64,000 nt of DNA, from assembly GCA_030068145.1 (NCBI GenBank), contig JAPJBO010000830.1, positions 1-64,000 of the forward strand, in the 5' to 3' direction. Of this stretch, positions 39,011-50,096 are shown piece after piece (position 1 is the stretch's first letter; each line of letters begins with the position of its first letter). The position numbers and the translations under genes are program-made. Source of the DNA: Diplonema papillatum. Lineage: Eukaryota > Euglenozoa > Diplonemea > Diplonemida > Diplonemidae. Under the pieces are notes generated by a model. It saw only the letters and a list, made by a program, of their open reading frames with translations. It was not told the DNA's origin and did not search any database.

Positions 39011-39598
39011 GTACGCCTACAGACACCTGCATCAAGCTAATTCTGCTCCATGGGCGGCATAGCCAAAGCTTACACTGTTAAAATTTGGCTGATTTTGTGC
39101 GAGTCTGCCGGAAAAGGGCTCGAAATATAATCAGCCGTCAAGCCGGCTGATCGCGCGCACACTGGTCGGAAACACAAAAAGCGTGCACCAAATATACAAC
39201 CCGTAACCATATAGCCCTTTCTTGCTCTAAGAGATCCCAGTCATCAACGGTCACACGGAGACCCTAAAACCCCGGAATTTCAAGCGAACTTTAACTCTAA
39301 AAAAAACGGTAACCCAAACAACTTCCGGTGGAGTAAACCTGCCTATCATCCCTTCGGGTTGGCTAGCCTGACACTTGCTGTCGTCGGGAAGAAAAAAAGA
39401 AAGCTGAAAAATGCCCCGGAGGAGTTCCTCCGGCCTGAGGTACCTGGGTGTAGGATTGAACCCGTGTGGCTGGTAGTTCGCGACTAGTACTGGTCATGAA
39501 GTCTTTGCAGAACCTTTTCCCCTCGGGTTTGGCACCTGCGGCACCGGACTGATGACTTCAGAGTTTCATCGCCACCAACACACAAAAAGAAACCACAG

Positions 39599-40375
39599 GT
39601 TACTCGAAGCAAGAGTGGTAGATATAACGGCGACAGCGGCTTCGGCAAGAGACGGCGGCGCTGCATGCGAGGACCAGTCGGACGCCTCAGTGGCTCAGCT
39701 GTCCTTGGGGCCCCACGATAGCGGGAGCCACCGGTACTACGACGTTGTCGACGAAGTAGCGGAAAGCGCGTCATTTTCGGGCACCGATGGAGCTTCCGAG
39801 CCCAGCACCGACGAAGCCAGCAGCGCAGACGAGGGGTGCAAAGCCGATCCTCTGGATGACGAGCGCTGGCCGTGGCACCGGCATATTTTGGTGACCGGGC
39901 TGAAAACTGCTCTTGAGAGGTTCCTCTCGTCGAACTCCGTCCTGGTCACTACCAACGTGGCCCGGAACGTCCTGCTCGCTGAGTGGCTGAGCCTTCTGTC
40001 GAACCTAATCGACCTCGACCTCTACACGGAAGAAGAGCTGGACATCCTGCTACCACTACTCGCGAATATCCTGGATCCGGACACGGACGTAGTGGATGAA
40101 GCCACTCCTTCGTTCTCGCCGGGACGCGTCGAGCGATACAGGTTTCCGCACCCCTTATCAGACGACGTAGATCTCGACTTGAAGAGGAGAACCACGAAGC
40201 CACTTTCAACGTCATACCGGGGTGCAACTGGTGCGTCTCCAGCGCCGACATCGCTGCCCCACAAGCACGAGTCGGAACTGAGCCCGCCTCGCAGCCGTCA
40301 CATGGTCATGTCTCCGAGTCTAAACTTTTCCGCAGCGACTCAGAGGGGGGCTTCAGCTTGCTTAGCGAAGCTCAG
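39599..40375 (+). CDS. IP3 receptor exon 5
   Basis: 259 codons. The acceptor is CCACAG|GTTACT and the donor GCTCAG|GTATGG; phase 2 at both ends. An acidic Ser/Asp/Glu-rich stretch (about residues 40-100) leads into a helical part: HILVTGLKTALERFL, EWLSLLSNLIDLDLYTEEEL and ILLPLLANILD. It parallels the family's TMEFVEEYL, ARNLIYFGFY and LTKILLAILD. This is the segment that in animal receptors follows soon after the RIH part of exon 4, which confirms that the cyclic-nucleotide-like folds are an insertion between them. The rest is a Pro/Ser-rich linker. Confidence 0.75.
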
Positions 40376-40555
40376 GTATGGCACACGCCAAAGAGAGAGG
40401 AGGAGGGGGGACGAGACGAGATATGTATTTTCGCAACGCCAGAACTACGCATTTTTGTAAGCCGACGCCAGTCCCGCACTGCAATCGAAGGCTCAGTCAA
40501 CTATTACCGGCGGTATTTTTTGCATACCCTTTCACGAAAACAAAGAAATACACAG

Positions 40556-40778
40556 GTCCGGTAGTTTGATGTCGCCTCGTATAACACGGGCCGCTTCGAT
40601 ATCGGCCGAAGCCACAACCGTCTCCCCGCCGGCGATCGCATGCGTCAAGTCAGCAACAGGGTTGTCGACAGCGACAGCACCCGACATCACTGCAATGGCA
40701 TCAACCTTAAACGGGCACACCGGCAGTGCCCAGCGGCCTAGCAACGAGCTGCTAGTGGTCACGCGTGCGAAGCTACAG
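40556..40778 (+). CDS. IP3 receptor exon 6
   Basis: The acceptor is ACACAG|GTCCGG and the donor GCTACAG|GTCTGC. The first base completes the Arg codon left by exon 5 (phase 2), and the exon ends in phase 0, so both junctions fit. It encodes a Ser/Thr/Ala-rich linker ending in ELLVVTRAKLQ, which reads on into exon 7 as in the family's helix starting TKLKIIEILQF. Evidence is phase agreement plus weak similarity. Confidence 0.6.
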
Positions 40779-40796
40779 GTCTGCCGCCACCTCCAA

Positions 40797-41228
40797 CCAG
40801 GCCTGCCTTCCCAGGGAGAAAGCAACCCTGTGCGGGCTGAACCGAGCGAGAGAAACTGACACACGGCGGACTCCCCCGCGAGTGAATGCACGAGTGAAAA
40901 AGTGCGGGAGTGATTGAACGTAAAATTAGCCTGTATTTTCCATCAAAATGCGAAAGTGCCGCTCCCGCATTATATACTCCCGCATTGCGGATGTGGATGG
41001 TGCGCCACTCCCGCATTGCGGGTGCAAACGCATGCAAAATAAATAAGAAAATAAATCGACCGTACAAACGACCGAACAAATGCTTCCCCATCCGCCGTGC
41101 AAGCTGGCTTCCCAGGGAGAAAGCAACCCTGTGCGAGCTGAACCGAGCAGAAACCGACATACGCTGGCTTCCCAGGGAGAAAGCAAGCAACCCTGTGCGG
41201 GCTGAACCGAGCAGAAACTGACATAAGC
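40797..41228 (+). repeat. ~60-bp minisatellite unit, three copies
   Basis: GCTTCCCAGGGAGAAAGCAA followed by a CCCTGTGCGGGCTGAACC-type segment appears at about 40802, 41110 and 41168; the last two are adjacent units of about 60 bp. A truncated start of a fourth unit is at 41227. Between the first and second copies lies a short CCCGCATTGCG repeat. Confidence 0.85.
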
Positions 41229-41293
41229 TGGCTTCCCAGCTTCCGCTGAGTGAGAAATGCTCGAGAACCCCGTTTTTCCAGGGGGGGGGCCCT

Positions 41294-41742
41294 GGCAGTG
41301 ATCATGGCAAACGTTGAACGTTTGAACGTTTGACAAACGTTTGCGTTTGCAAAATTCATGTCAAACGTGTATCAAACGTGAGTGAGGCGCTGGCTGCGCC
41401 TGCAGTGGGATCCGAGTGTGGGGTCGGCTTGCGAACACTCGAGCCACAAGGGCAAGATCTTCATGCCCGGGGCCCCAGAAAGTGGGAGGGAACACTTGCT
41501 GAAGGCTAGTATCTCCCTGTATCTCCCTGTGCACGCCCAAGAAGAACCAGAAGGATGTCTTTTTCCCTTATTTTCGTCGTGTCCGCCTGCAGCCACGTGG
41601 ACAAGTGCTATCAAGGGTCGTGTACTGTGTACAGACCCGGTCCATCGATTGGCAAACGTCACGTTTGCACGTTTGTCAAACGTTTGCGTTTGATAAATCT
41701 TGTCAAACGTACGTTTGCAAACGTTTGATAACATCACTGCCC
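41294..41742. mobile_element. ~450-bp inverted-repeat element rich in CAAACGTTTG
   Basis: Left end GGCAGTGATCATGGCAAACG, right end complement GGCAGTGATGTTATCAAACG. Subterminal palindromic words CAAACGTTTG and TTGAACG are repeated at both ends (41308-41380 and 41650-41730). No protein. Borders are approximate. Confidence 0.7.
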
Positions 41743-41743
41743 T

Positions 41744-41744
41744 A

Positions 41745-41782
<38 letters not shown>

Positions 41783-42300
41783 CGGGGGGGGGGGCGCACT
41801 AAGGATTGGGGGGTGCAACGGGCAACGTCAACGTCTGCTAAATTTGGAAGGGGGGGGGGGGGGCAGTGCTGATACTAAGCCTGAGACCCAAAACGAAGTT
41901 GCTAACCCTGGGTGGGGGTGGGTACCCCCCCCCCCCTCCTGGTGCAACCCACTGTGGACCTACTGTGGGACCCACCTTAGCTAAATTCTCTAAGGTGAAA
42001 TGGTGGAAAAAGTGGGTCAAATTTTTTTTTTTTCGAGTGCTTTTTTGGGAGGATTTGGGCCAAAAAAAAATTTTTTTTTCTTGGTCGGTGCTGAGGAAAC
42101 CACCTTAGAGCGGTCACCACCCTGCTGCACACAGGCCCTGCAAGGGGGGGGGGGGGGGGGGGAGGGGGGGGGGGGGGGCGTGTTTAGGGGGGGGGGGGGT
42201 ACCCACCCACCCCTCGTTGCCGTCCGGCTGACAACGATGCCGAGTTTAGGGGCCTTAGCATCAGCACTGGGGGGGGGGGCAGCGCTCTTGTTAAGGGATC
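41744..42300. repeat. Cluster of long G runs with dispersed repeat
   Basis: A nearly uninterrupted G tract of about 50 bases (41744-41794), more at 41850-41864, 42138-42178, 42186-42200 and 42269-42280, plus C runs. Between them is a diverged CAGTGCTGATACTAAGCC block, and at 42195-42280 an inverted copy of 25648-25740. Such tracts can form quadruplexes and are error-prone to sequence. Confidence 0.8.
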
Positions 42301-43264
42301 AGCACTTTGGCCGGATGGCCGGATAAACCAGACCCCCGTGCACCTGGTGGCCGGGGACCCCCCCACCCTTTTTTCCGGGGACCCCCTTAAACGCGCTCTT
42401 TCGCGATGGATCTTTCCACTCCGTCCTCAGTTCGTCTGTGAGGCCTGAAATTTGCCGTGCAAAACACAGGCTGAAACCGGGAAAATCTGCCCTTTCGTGG
42501 TTTTCTAGGTGCCGTATTTTCGAAATTCTCTAAGTACGTTTCCCAGCGGATTTGCCTGAAAAACAGTTTTTGGGGGGTATTGGCATTTTGGGAAAGCACA
42601 TGGTAAATCGGCCGAATCGGCCCGAATTTTCACTTTTTGGGCCAATTTTCCAGATTTTGGCTGATTTTTGAGTGCATTGCAGGAATCTTGATTTTCGGGG
42701 AGACTGACTTTGCTCAAAAGTTGCTAAGTACATTTCCCTGCCAAAAAAGTGCAGGAAAACATTTTGGTGGGGAATGACCGTTTTTTCCTCAAAAGTGGGT
42801 TTCGATTTCGAAAACGAGGAGAACGGATTCATCTGGAGGAAACGGAGTACCCACTCGGCACCGGGGGGTCTGGGAAACACCCCAAAAACAGCCCCCAAAA
42901 CGACCCCCCCCCCCCGGGGGTGCAACGTGCAACGGGGGCAACGTCCCTTAGTGCGCACCCTGGGGGGCGGTCGCAAAAGCGCCCTGCGCAAAAAGTACAT
43001 ACGTAGAGGAGATGAATTGCACACACGCCGACGTGAACAGCTCAAGAGGGGGCCGGGGGGAGCTCGCGCAAACGCTGGCCTGAGCAACAGGTTCCTCTAG
43101 ACTCGAAAAGGGTGACCACCCATGCGCTCTAAAAAGGTACGGCTGAACTCTGGGTATTAAACACCATGCTGAAGATCATTTCACCGGTCAGTTTACACGT
43201 CTGCGCGGCATGGATATGCCCAACACGAGAACCAAACAAAGAAGCAGTCTAAGAAACACTACAG

Positions 43265-43433
43265 GTCTGCCGCATCTTCTTGAAGCTGTTGGCTGCACCG
43301 GGTGGGTCGCCCGCTTCGCCAACTACAGGTGAAACAGGTTCGGACTCAAGCGATGAAGTGGACGTGGCGTCCCCGATGTCCTGTTTGACGCAGGGGCACC
43401 GCTCTGGATCCGACGTTAGCAGCGCACTAGCAG
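43265..43433 (+). CDS. IP3 receptor exon 7
   Basis: The acceptor is ACTACAG|GTCTGC and the donor CTAGCAG|GTACGC. Phase 0 at the start, joining exon 6 exactly; phase 1 at the end. VCRIFLKLLAAPG continues the helix begun at the end of exon 6, then an acidic Ser/Asp-rich linker (GSDSSDEVDV). 15 bases spanning the acceptor are identical to those spanning the exon 6 donor. Confidence 0.6.
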
Positions 43434-43672
43434 GTACGCGTTGCCACTAGTCTTCGTGCATGCCGCAGTACTGGTTTCGTAGTATTTTTCTGTCACGGTC
43501 TTCATGCATGCCGCAGTACTGGTTTCGTAGTATTTTTCTGTCACGCAGTGCAACGGAGCCTCTTATCGTGCCTGTCCGGGGGTCTTAGCATCACTCAGAC
43601 CCACCCATACAGGATCTCCGCGGGGCCTGATCTCGCACTTGTCCGCTTCTTGGCAGTTGCAAACGGCGGCAG

Positions 43673-44125
43673 ACGATTGCGTGAGGGGCGACGTGCGCAA
43701 CGCGGCGTTTTTGCTCAACTTGCAGAACATCCTGCTGCGGGTGATGCGGTACAAGGCGTCGAGGGACCTGTTCGTGACCGCGTTCAGGCTGTACCTCCTG
43801 ATCAGTTCCCACCGTGAGAAGATGGCAGCGGGCGGAGGGCCGTCGCCATCCTCTGCCAGCAGCAAAACACTGGAAGAGCACTTGAGAGACGAACTGGCTG
43901 ACGACGCACTGAACGAAGAAGACTCGCTTCTTCTCCGACTTGTCGAGCACTGCAAGGCTTTCTCCCACCGCGGTGATTCAACAGTTGACCTCTCGCAGGA
44001 CGAGGAAAACGAGACTATCATCGCAGCCCTCTCGTATCTGCGATCCGTCATCCAGGTGCCAGCAAGCCTGACACAGCCAGCCTACAGCTCTCTCGAGCAG
44101 CGGCAGAACAAGCTCAACTCGTTGG
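43673..44125 (+). CDS. IP3 receptor exon 8
   Basis: The frame is open from 43639. The acceptor may be GGCGGCAG|ACGATT (43673, which fits the phase of exon 7) or TTGGCAG|TTGC (43657, better pyrimidine tract, wrong phase). It ends at TTGG|GTATGC in phase 1. LQNILLRVMRYKASRDLFVT parallels the family's LQLLFRHFSQRQE, and LEQRQNKLNSLG leads straight into exon 9. The ~600 residues that separate these two segments in animal receptors are not represented. Confidence 0.75.
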
Positions 44126-44339
44126 GTATGCTGTTTAACTCCGGGGTCAATGCAACTTTCGGTAGATGTTCCCGGTTGGGCAATCTGCCCGTGGAACGAC
44201 GGACTGTGTGTATTTTTCAACGGACGCCCCCCCAAGTATGTCGCACAAAGCGGGGGCTTGTTAAAACAACGTGCGCCGGTAAAGACCGGTGCCCAGCGAA
44301 ACTAGAGGTGACAGTAAAGTGCCGCGTGTGTACGCTCGG

Positions 44340-45320
44340 ATGCGAAACATCGTCCGACTGTACGGACGACACGATGTTTTGTTGCCGAAGGCGCGCCTCG
44401 GGCCTGTCGGGATAGCCATCTCCGACGGTTTCTGTTGCGGGCATCGACTTCGAAGGCTACGATTTCGCGTCCGCGGCGCTCGAAAGGCCGCCGGCTCCTC
44501 GACATGGAGCGGGGCGCGAGGCACGCTATCCGGCACGCCCTGGACACAGCGGATCACCTGTTGTGGGAGTGCCCCGCCTACAACGAGATTCGCGGCCGTC
44601 CTTGCTTCGCCGGACTCCTGCAGACCGACCGGCCGTCCTGTACACGGGTGCATGGGGTTGTAGTCGAAGGGAAGCAGGTGGAGGTCGCAGCCCTTCACCG
44701 CCTCATGGCGACGGTGTACGCGGCGCTCGTGGAGGCGGAGCGACGCCGCTTCGCTGCAGTGCAACCGATGCACCCCTGGCGTGCAGCCGTGCCGCTGCCG
44801 GCGGTGCAGCACCTGTTCAGCTTCGGGCCGCCTGCCGAGGTGGCCGTACGGCAGCCGTGCGATGCGGGCGCTCGAGGGCTGGCTGTCGGCGCGAACGGGC
44901 GAGGTGTCTTGCGTCGAGCTGGCGGTTGACTTCGAGGTCTACACCGGGTTCGACATCCCTGCCCCCCGGGATACGAAGTCTCGCCGCCAACCAGAGGGGG
45001 AAGACCCTTTGGACGATGCTGCGGACGGGGGCACCACAGGGTCGGTGCTGGCCGCGACAGCAGCGGTGGCGACGGGGACAGCAGTGGTCATGGCGACCGC
45101 GGTCGCGGCGGCGGCCGCGGTCGCGGCGGCGGCCGTGGCAGCGATGGCGACCGTGGCGGCGGTCGCGGCGGTCGTGGCGGGGATCGCGGCGGCGGCGGTC
45201 GCGGTCGCAGCCTTGGCGGGAGTGACGGTCTCGCAGGCCGGAAGCAGCGCGCGCCATCCCCACCTGGGGCATATAATCCGCTACCCAGCATCTTCAGTCG
45301 CGCTACGGATTCCCCCCGTT
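44340..45320 (+). pseudogene. LINE fragment, post-RT region with low-complexity end
   Basis: HALDTADHLLWECPAYNEIR (the zinc motif without its first Cys pair), VVVEGKQVEVAALHRLMATV, then after a frame change VSCVELAVDFEVYTGFDIP. The GC-rich stretch 45050-45230 reads as a poly-Ala run in one frame and as an Arg/Gly-rich RGG-type tail ending KQRAPSPPG in another; the latter is more protein-like. At least two frameshifts are needed, so it is a relic. Confidence 0.7.
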
Positions 45321-45657
45321 GATCATGTGGTGGGGTTGGTGTCTCCCGTCGCGTCTCGCCTTGCTTGCTTATGGGGAGGTGACGCCACTCCACCTGTCGT
45401 GACGCAGCAGGGGCGACGCCAAATCACGATGCTGCCCCACTTCTTGTTGCGTTGTCGTAGTGGGGAGTCATTTGCAAGCAAAAGACTCCAGAGGGGTCAG
45501 AGGGGTCACTTTAGCCGCGCTTGCGTCGTGGTGCAACCCTTGTCAGGTTGCAACTGTTGGTGGAAGTTACTGACTAGTTCAGAATCCGAAAAGGAATCGG
45601 AGTTTTCGCTTTCCCGTTTGCGCCGACAGGCACGCCGGGAGAGCCGGCGGGGACCTA

Positions 45658-45742
45658 GTAGTAGCAGACCTTTTTCGGCGATTTTTTGCTCGCGATCAGC
45701 TCCGATGAAGAGATCCGCAAGAAATAGACCCGGATATCCAAA
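45658..45742 (+). repeat. Single unit of the ~200-bp repeat
   Basis: AGCAGACCTTTTTCGGCG ... CAGCTCCGATGAAGAGATCC ... AATAGACCCGG, one unit of the family found in tandem at 62438-62960 and in the element at 9516-10042. Confidence 0.85.
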
Positions 45743-46047
45743 AGAAATGTGCAAAGGTTTTCTCGCGTTTTGGGGGTATTTTGCGATGGGTTTTTATTGT
45801 GCCCTGCTGGCTCCCGCTGGCTCTTTCCAGCTCCCAAGAGCCGGGAGCTGGCTCCCAGCTCCGAGAGCCACCGCCAACACTGCCTGTGACCCGCTTTGAG
45901 AACCGGAGTCCGGCATGTGCTGTTTACGGGATACATGTCGGCTTCCTACTCATGGAGGACGCACTCTCACACCTCAAAACCGGACCAACCACTAACGCAA
46001 CAAGAAGGGGACTGGGAAACAAGAAAATCACACAAATGATTATCAAC

Positions 46048-47593
46048 ATGTCTGCACCTCCGAGTGGTGGTCCTGGGCAACGCGTTGACTCTGATGAGAC
46101 AATGCGGCCGACGCAGGCAAAGGCGGAGGCCCCATGGCAGTGGGTGCCAGCGAAGAAGAGCAAGCAGCATGCCGAGCTGCGAAGTGAGGACTGGGACGTG
46201 CCGGTCGTCGACGTGCAGGCGCTGAAAGGTTGTATCGCAAGAAACGAACGAAGAAAGCCGTCGGTGAAGGCGTGCGAAAAGGAGCATGTGCGATGGTGGT
46301 GCTAGGCGCGGTGCCAGAGCTGGCAGGCCTGAAGGGGCACACAAGCCCGGTCGTAATCAGACGAGGAACCCGGGTTGAGACGACGACGGGGACCCTCTTC
46401 CAGCTGGGAGAAAAGCCGGTCAGTTCGAAATTGACGATGAGGGAGCGCCAATGCCAGACGCGTGAGGGATGACACCCATCAACTGTCTGTGCATGTTCCC
46501 CGGCAGTACACAACGCCGGGAGAGTGGGAAGAGGCGACTAGCAACCTGCGAGCTTACCTTCAGCGATTCGCAGGGGAGGCGGGCGTTGACGGCCGAGCCA
46601 TCGGGATCACCGGTGTTGAGACACGCGGTAGAGCCGAGGACCCGGCGCGATCTATCGGCGCACTTTTGCGTGTTACCGGCGAGCAGGCGAAGACGCTCGA
46701 GGCTGCATCGGGTCATCGTGGCGTTTTCGTGCGCGATAAGAAGGACGCAGGGCGGATCGTCTGGCTGGCTGCCAACACGACTCTCCCTGAGGCAAGGGAG
46801 CTAGCGAGGCGCCTGCAGGCTCGGAGGCTGGCGGCCAACAGGCGCGGGCTCGGGCTTCGGGTGGCAACGGAGGTCGATGAACGCGTCCGGAGGAGAGAAG
46901 GCCGTGCCAAAAAGGGACGGGAGGCCGTGGGACGTCTACGGATTTGCAAAACGGACCACGGCAGCCCAGGCTGAAGCCTTTCTGAGAACGGCAGGATGGG
47001 AGGGGGTGACTGCAATCAAAGTCATTCCGGAGAGAGGAAGGGTGCTCGCAGTGGTGAGGGGAACGGAACCGCCCTCATGGGTCTTCGGTGTTACCGGCGG
47101 GGGAACACGCATCGAGGTTTCCTCAGCCCGGCCGATCTCGCCGAGACCGAACACAGGTGGGTGCAAGCAGCGGCACCGGAGAAGAGACGAGACCCTGCAG
47201 AGGTCGGCTCAGTACGGAGCAGGAAAGATACACCTGGGCGGACTTTTTGAGCTGCTACGGAAAGAGAAAGGGAACCGAACGATGGGAAGCAACTGCCCGA
47301 GGAAGGGAGTGCAGCGAAGGGTAAAGCAGGCCGGAGCACAGAAGTCGCCGTCACCGCGGCGACAGCCGAATGTGGACCGCGAGGAAGGGAAGACCAAGAA
47401 GACGAAAGGCACCAAGCCGGGGGGCCAGAAGACGGGGGCGAAGAAAAGGGCGAGGTCCGGCACCGAATCGGCGTCTCAGGAACGAAACGAGGCAAAGCCA
47501 TCGGCGAAGATGCAGAACTCCGCTGCATCCACGACAAAGAAATCGGACAGGCAGTCGACGCTGGCCGGTTTTGTATCGTCGACCGCGAAATGA
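46048..47593 (+). pseudogene. LINE ORF1, frameshifted
   Basis: Starts at ATG 46048 (MSAPPSGGPG). It continues through three frames, switching near 46290, 46470 and 46900. Pieces include VPRQYTTPGEWEEATSNLRA and GWEGVTAIKVIPERG, which is a repeat-like RNA-binding-style segment. It ends in a basic tail with KKTKGTKPGGQKTGAKKRAR and the final STLAGFVSSTAK. A second, related copy of the middle and tail is at 48561-49261. The terminal motif overlaps the OTU start by four bases. I can only call it an ORF1-type protein by position and basic composition. Confidence 0.6.
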
Positions 47594-48560
47594 AGCGAGG
47601 CCAGCCTGGTCGGAGGACGGGAACGGCAGATGACGACGACACCGACTATGAGTGGATGGAACGAACGGCGCGCGGTATGTGCGCAAGGTACATCCAAGTT
47701 CCGGGAGACGGGAATTGCCAATTCACGGCAATTGCGGACAGCTACGGCGGAATCGACGCAGGCACATTGAATGAGCGAGTGGTCCGAGACATCGAAGCGA
47801 ATACCGCAAGGTACTACAACTACTTGGGAGGAGAAGAGATGGGGCAGTACCTGCAGAGAATGGGAACTGACCGAACATACGGAGACGAGCTGACGTTGAA
47901 TGCAGCAGCACAGGTGCTAAAGTGCAACATCTGGGTGGTGAATGCCGCCCATCGTGGAGTGATAAAGCGGTGGAGGTCAGATGGGGCGGACCGGACACTA
48001 GTGATAACCTACCAACCGTTACACTACGACCGACTCCAGCTCCCCTTACAAAGCCTGCAGTTGCTAGAACAAGCAGACACCTATACCGTGCCCCTCGCGA
48101 GGCTGTTAATCGCCCAGCGAAGAACACCGCCCCCACACCACCAACCGCACCCGTGCCACGAGAAGTCGACCTCGCAGCCACGACAGCCGCCGCAGACGCT
48201 GCCTTCACAAAGATCAAGGCGAACGACGACCCGGCGAGGGGGATATCCGTCGCGACGGTAAACGTGACTTCCTACCGGAAGCACTACCTCGACGTCGCCA
48301 CGCTTGACGCGGACTTCATAGCGATGCAAGAACTACGGCTGGATGCACCGTCGGCAAAAGTGTATGACCAACTTGTCCGAAAGGAATTGGGGGGACGGCT
48401 GTGCACGGCGAAGCCACAACCGACGACCAAAGCGGCGGGAGGCTGGACGCAGACCGCACCTGGCGGGTGGGGTTTTATATCCGAGCGGGGGAAGGAAAGG
48501 TTTGGATTCCTGGAAAAGACCATGAGCTGGAAAGGACGTTGTGGGATACAGGAAGATGGC
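47590..48560 (+). pseudogene. OTU-type cysteine protease joined to LINE AP endonuclease start
   Basis: ATG at 47590. Residues 35-160 form an OTU domain: VPGDGNCQFTAIADSYGG has the catalytic Asp and Cys, TYGDELTLNAAAQVL is the family's DELELQALA-like strand, and ITYQPLHYDRL holds the catalytic His. From about 48240, in the overlapping frame (47922-48929), ISVATVNVTSYRKH and ADFIAMQELRLD look like an AP endonuclease start, with catalytic Asn and Glu. The endonuclease then breaks off (near 48480-48560), and the sequence jumps to ORF1-like material. OTU domains remove ubiquitin; in a retrotransposon the purpose is unknown. One frame change is needed between OTU and endonuclease. Confidence 0.75.
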
Positions 48561-49261
48561 ACCACGTGGCCACACCTGAGAAACGCGGGATGGGAAGGAG
48601 TGACTGCGATAAAGGTCATCCCAAAGAGAGGAAAGACTCTCGCGGTGGTCAGGGGCTCGGAACCGCCGGCATGGGTCTTCGGAGTCGCGGGCTCGGACAC
48701 CAGCATCGAAGTGTCCACGGCCAGGCCAATCGCCGATGCGGAGCAGAGGTGGGTGCAGATGGCAGCTCCGGAAAAGAGACGTGATCCTGCAGAGGTCGGC
48801 TCAGTACGAGAGCAGGAAAGGTACACCTGGGCGGAATTCTTGCGCTGCTACGGAAAGAGATGGGGGACTGATCAGTGGCGCGAGGCCGGGAAACAACTGC
48901 CCGAGACAGGGTTGCAGCGAAGGGCTTGAGTGGCGACGGCGGAAAGAAGGGCAATACTACGAAGGGCGGGAAGAACGTCCACATTGAAGCGGCGAACCGC
49001 GCCAGCAGGCTCTAAGCCAACCAGCGCACCAGAGACAACCGAGGTAGAGCAGCTGCGCGCGCAGCTGAACGAGGGCCTGCGCCGGATCGAGGACCTCACT
49101 AAGCGACTGGCGGAGGTGCAGACGAAACATGCCGGAGCGCAGAAGTCGCCATCACCGCGGCGACAGCCGAGCACGGACCACGAGGAGGGGAAGACAAAGA
49201 AGACGAAAAGTGCCAAACCGGGAGGCCCGAAGACGGGGGCGAAGAAGAGGGCGAGGTCCGA
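48561..49261 (+). pseudogene. Second copy of LINE ORF1 segment
   Basis: GWEGVTAIKVIPKRGKTLAV and EPPAWVFGVAG repeat the segment at 46996-47100, and RAQKSPSPRRQPSTDHEEG repeats 47330-47390. The copy carries an extra coiled-coil-like part at 49020-49130 (VEQLRAQLNEGLRRIEDL). It ends abruptly at GAGGTCCG, the breakpoint of the inversion that follows. Confidence 0.7.
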
Positions 49262-49661
49262 TCCCCTGCAGGTACTGCGCCATCTCTTCTCCTCCCAAGT
49301 AGTCGTAGTACCTTGCGGTATTCGCCTCGATGTTTCGGGCCACTCGCTCCCTTAACGTGCCTGCGTCGATTCCGCCGTAGCTGTCCGCTATCGCCGAGAA
49401 CTGGCAGTTCCCGTCTCCCGGAACCTGTATGTACCTTGCGCACATACTGCGCGCCGTTCGCTCTTTCCACTCATAGTCGTTGTCGTTGTCATCTGCCCTT
49501 CCGGTCACATCTCCTCCTCCGACCAAGCTGGCCTCGGTTCATTTCGCGGTCGACGATACAAAACCGGCCAGCGTCGACTGCCTATCCGGCTTCGTTGTCG
49601 AGGATGCAGCGGAGTTCTGTATCTTCGCTGGTGGCTTCACCTCGCTCCGTTCTTGAGACGC
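49262..49661 (-). other. Inverted 400-bp segment of the LINE (ORF1 tail and OTU front half)
   Basis: On the minus strand this reads SQERSEVKPPAKIQNS, STLAGFVSSTAK (ORF1 end) and then VPGDGNCQFSAIADSYGG (OTU front). Flanks on both sides are in plus orientation and match the intact arrangement at 47455 and 47860: GCGAGGTCCG on the left and AACTGACCGAACGTACGG on the right. It is a clean inversion in place. Confidence 0.85.
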
Positions 49662-50096
49662 CGACTCGGGAACTGACCGAACGTACGGAGACGAGCTGAC
49701 GCTGAACGCAGCGGCACAAGTGCTGAAATGCGACATCTGGGTGGTGAATGCCGCCCATCGTGGAACGGTGAAGCGGTGGAGGTCGGACGGGGCGGACCGG
49801 TCACTAGTGATAACCTACCAACCATTACACTACGACCGGCTCCAGCTCCCCTTGCAGAGTCTACAGTTGCTGGAACGGGCAGACACCGACACAGTGCCTC
49901 TCGTCAGGCTGCTAATCGCACCCCGACGAACACCGCCCCCACAACAACAACCGCACCCGCACCGAGAGGAGTCGAGCTCGCAGCCACGGCAGCCACAACA
50001 GGCACTGCCCTCACAAAGACCAAAGCGAACGACAACCCGACCGCGGGGGATAACCGTCGCGACGGTAAACGTGACTTCCTACCGGGGGCACTGCCT
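49662..50096 (+). pseudogene. OTU back half of the second LINE copy
   Basis: RTYGDELTLNAAAQVLKCD through ITYQPLHYDRL (catalytic His) in plus orientation, continuing to ITVATVNVTSYRGH, the endonuclease start. Because the front half is inverted, no OTU protein can be made. Confidence 0.8.

Larger units (their letters stand above)
32903..39598. other. IP3R intron 4 (about 6.7 kb)
   Basis: Its left edge is uncertain because the exon 4 donor is unresolved. It contains a repeat shared with 5.4 kb (33358-33540), a 2.7-kb inverted-repeat element (33940-36685), a GAAATTTCC array (37480-37740), a solo 215-bp repeat (38253-38465) and a LINE fragment (38466-39010). 36700-37480 and 37741-38250 show no feature I can name. 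Confidence 0.65.

Noticed and set aside
45050-45230. Long poly-Ala/Val open frame
   Set aside because: It comes from a GC-rich CGGCGG-type repeat; the neighbouring frame gives an RGG-type tail more like a real protein end. No membrane protein is inferred from the Ala-rich frame.
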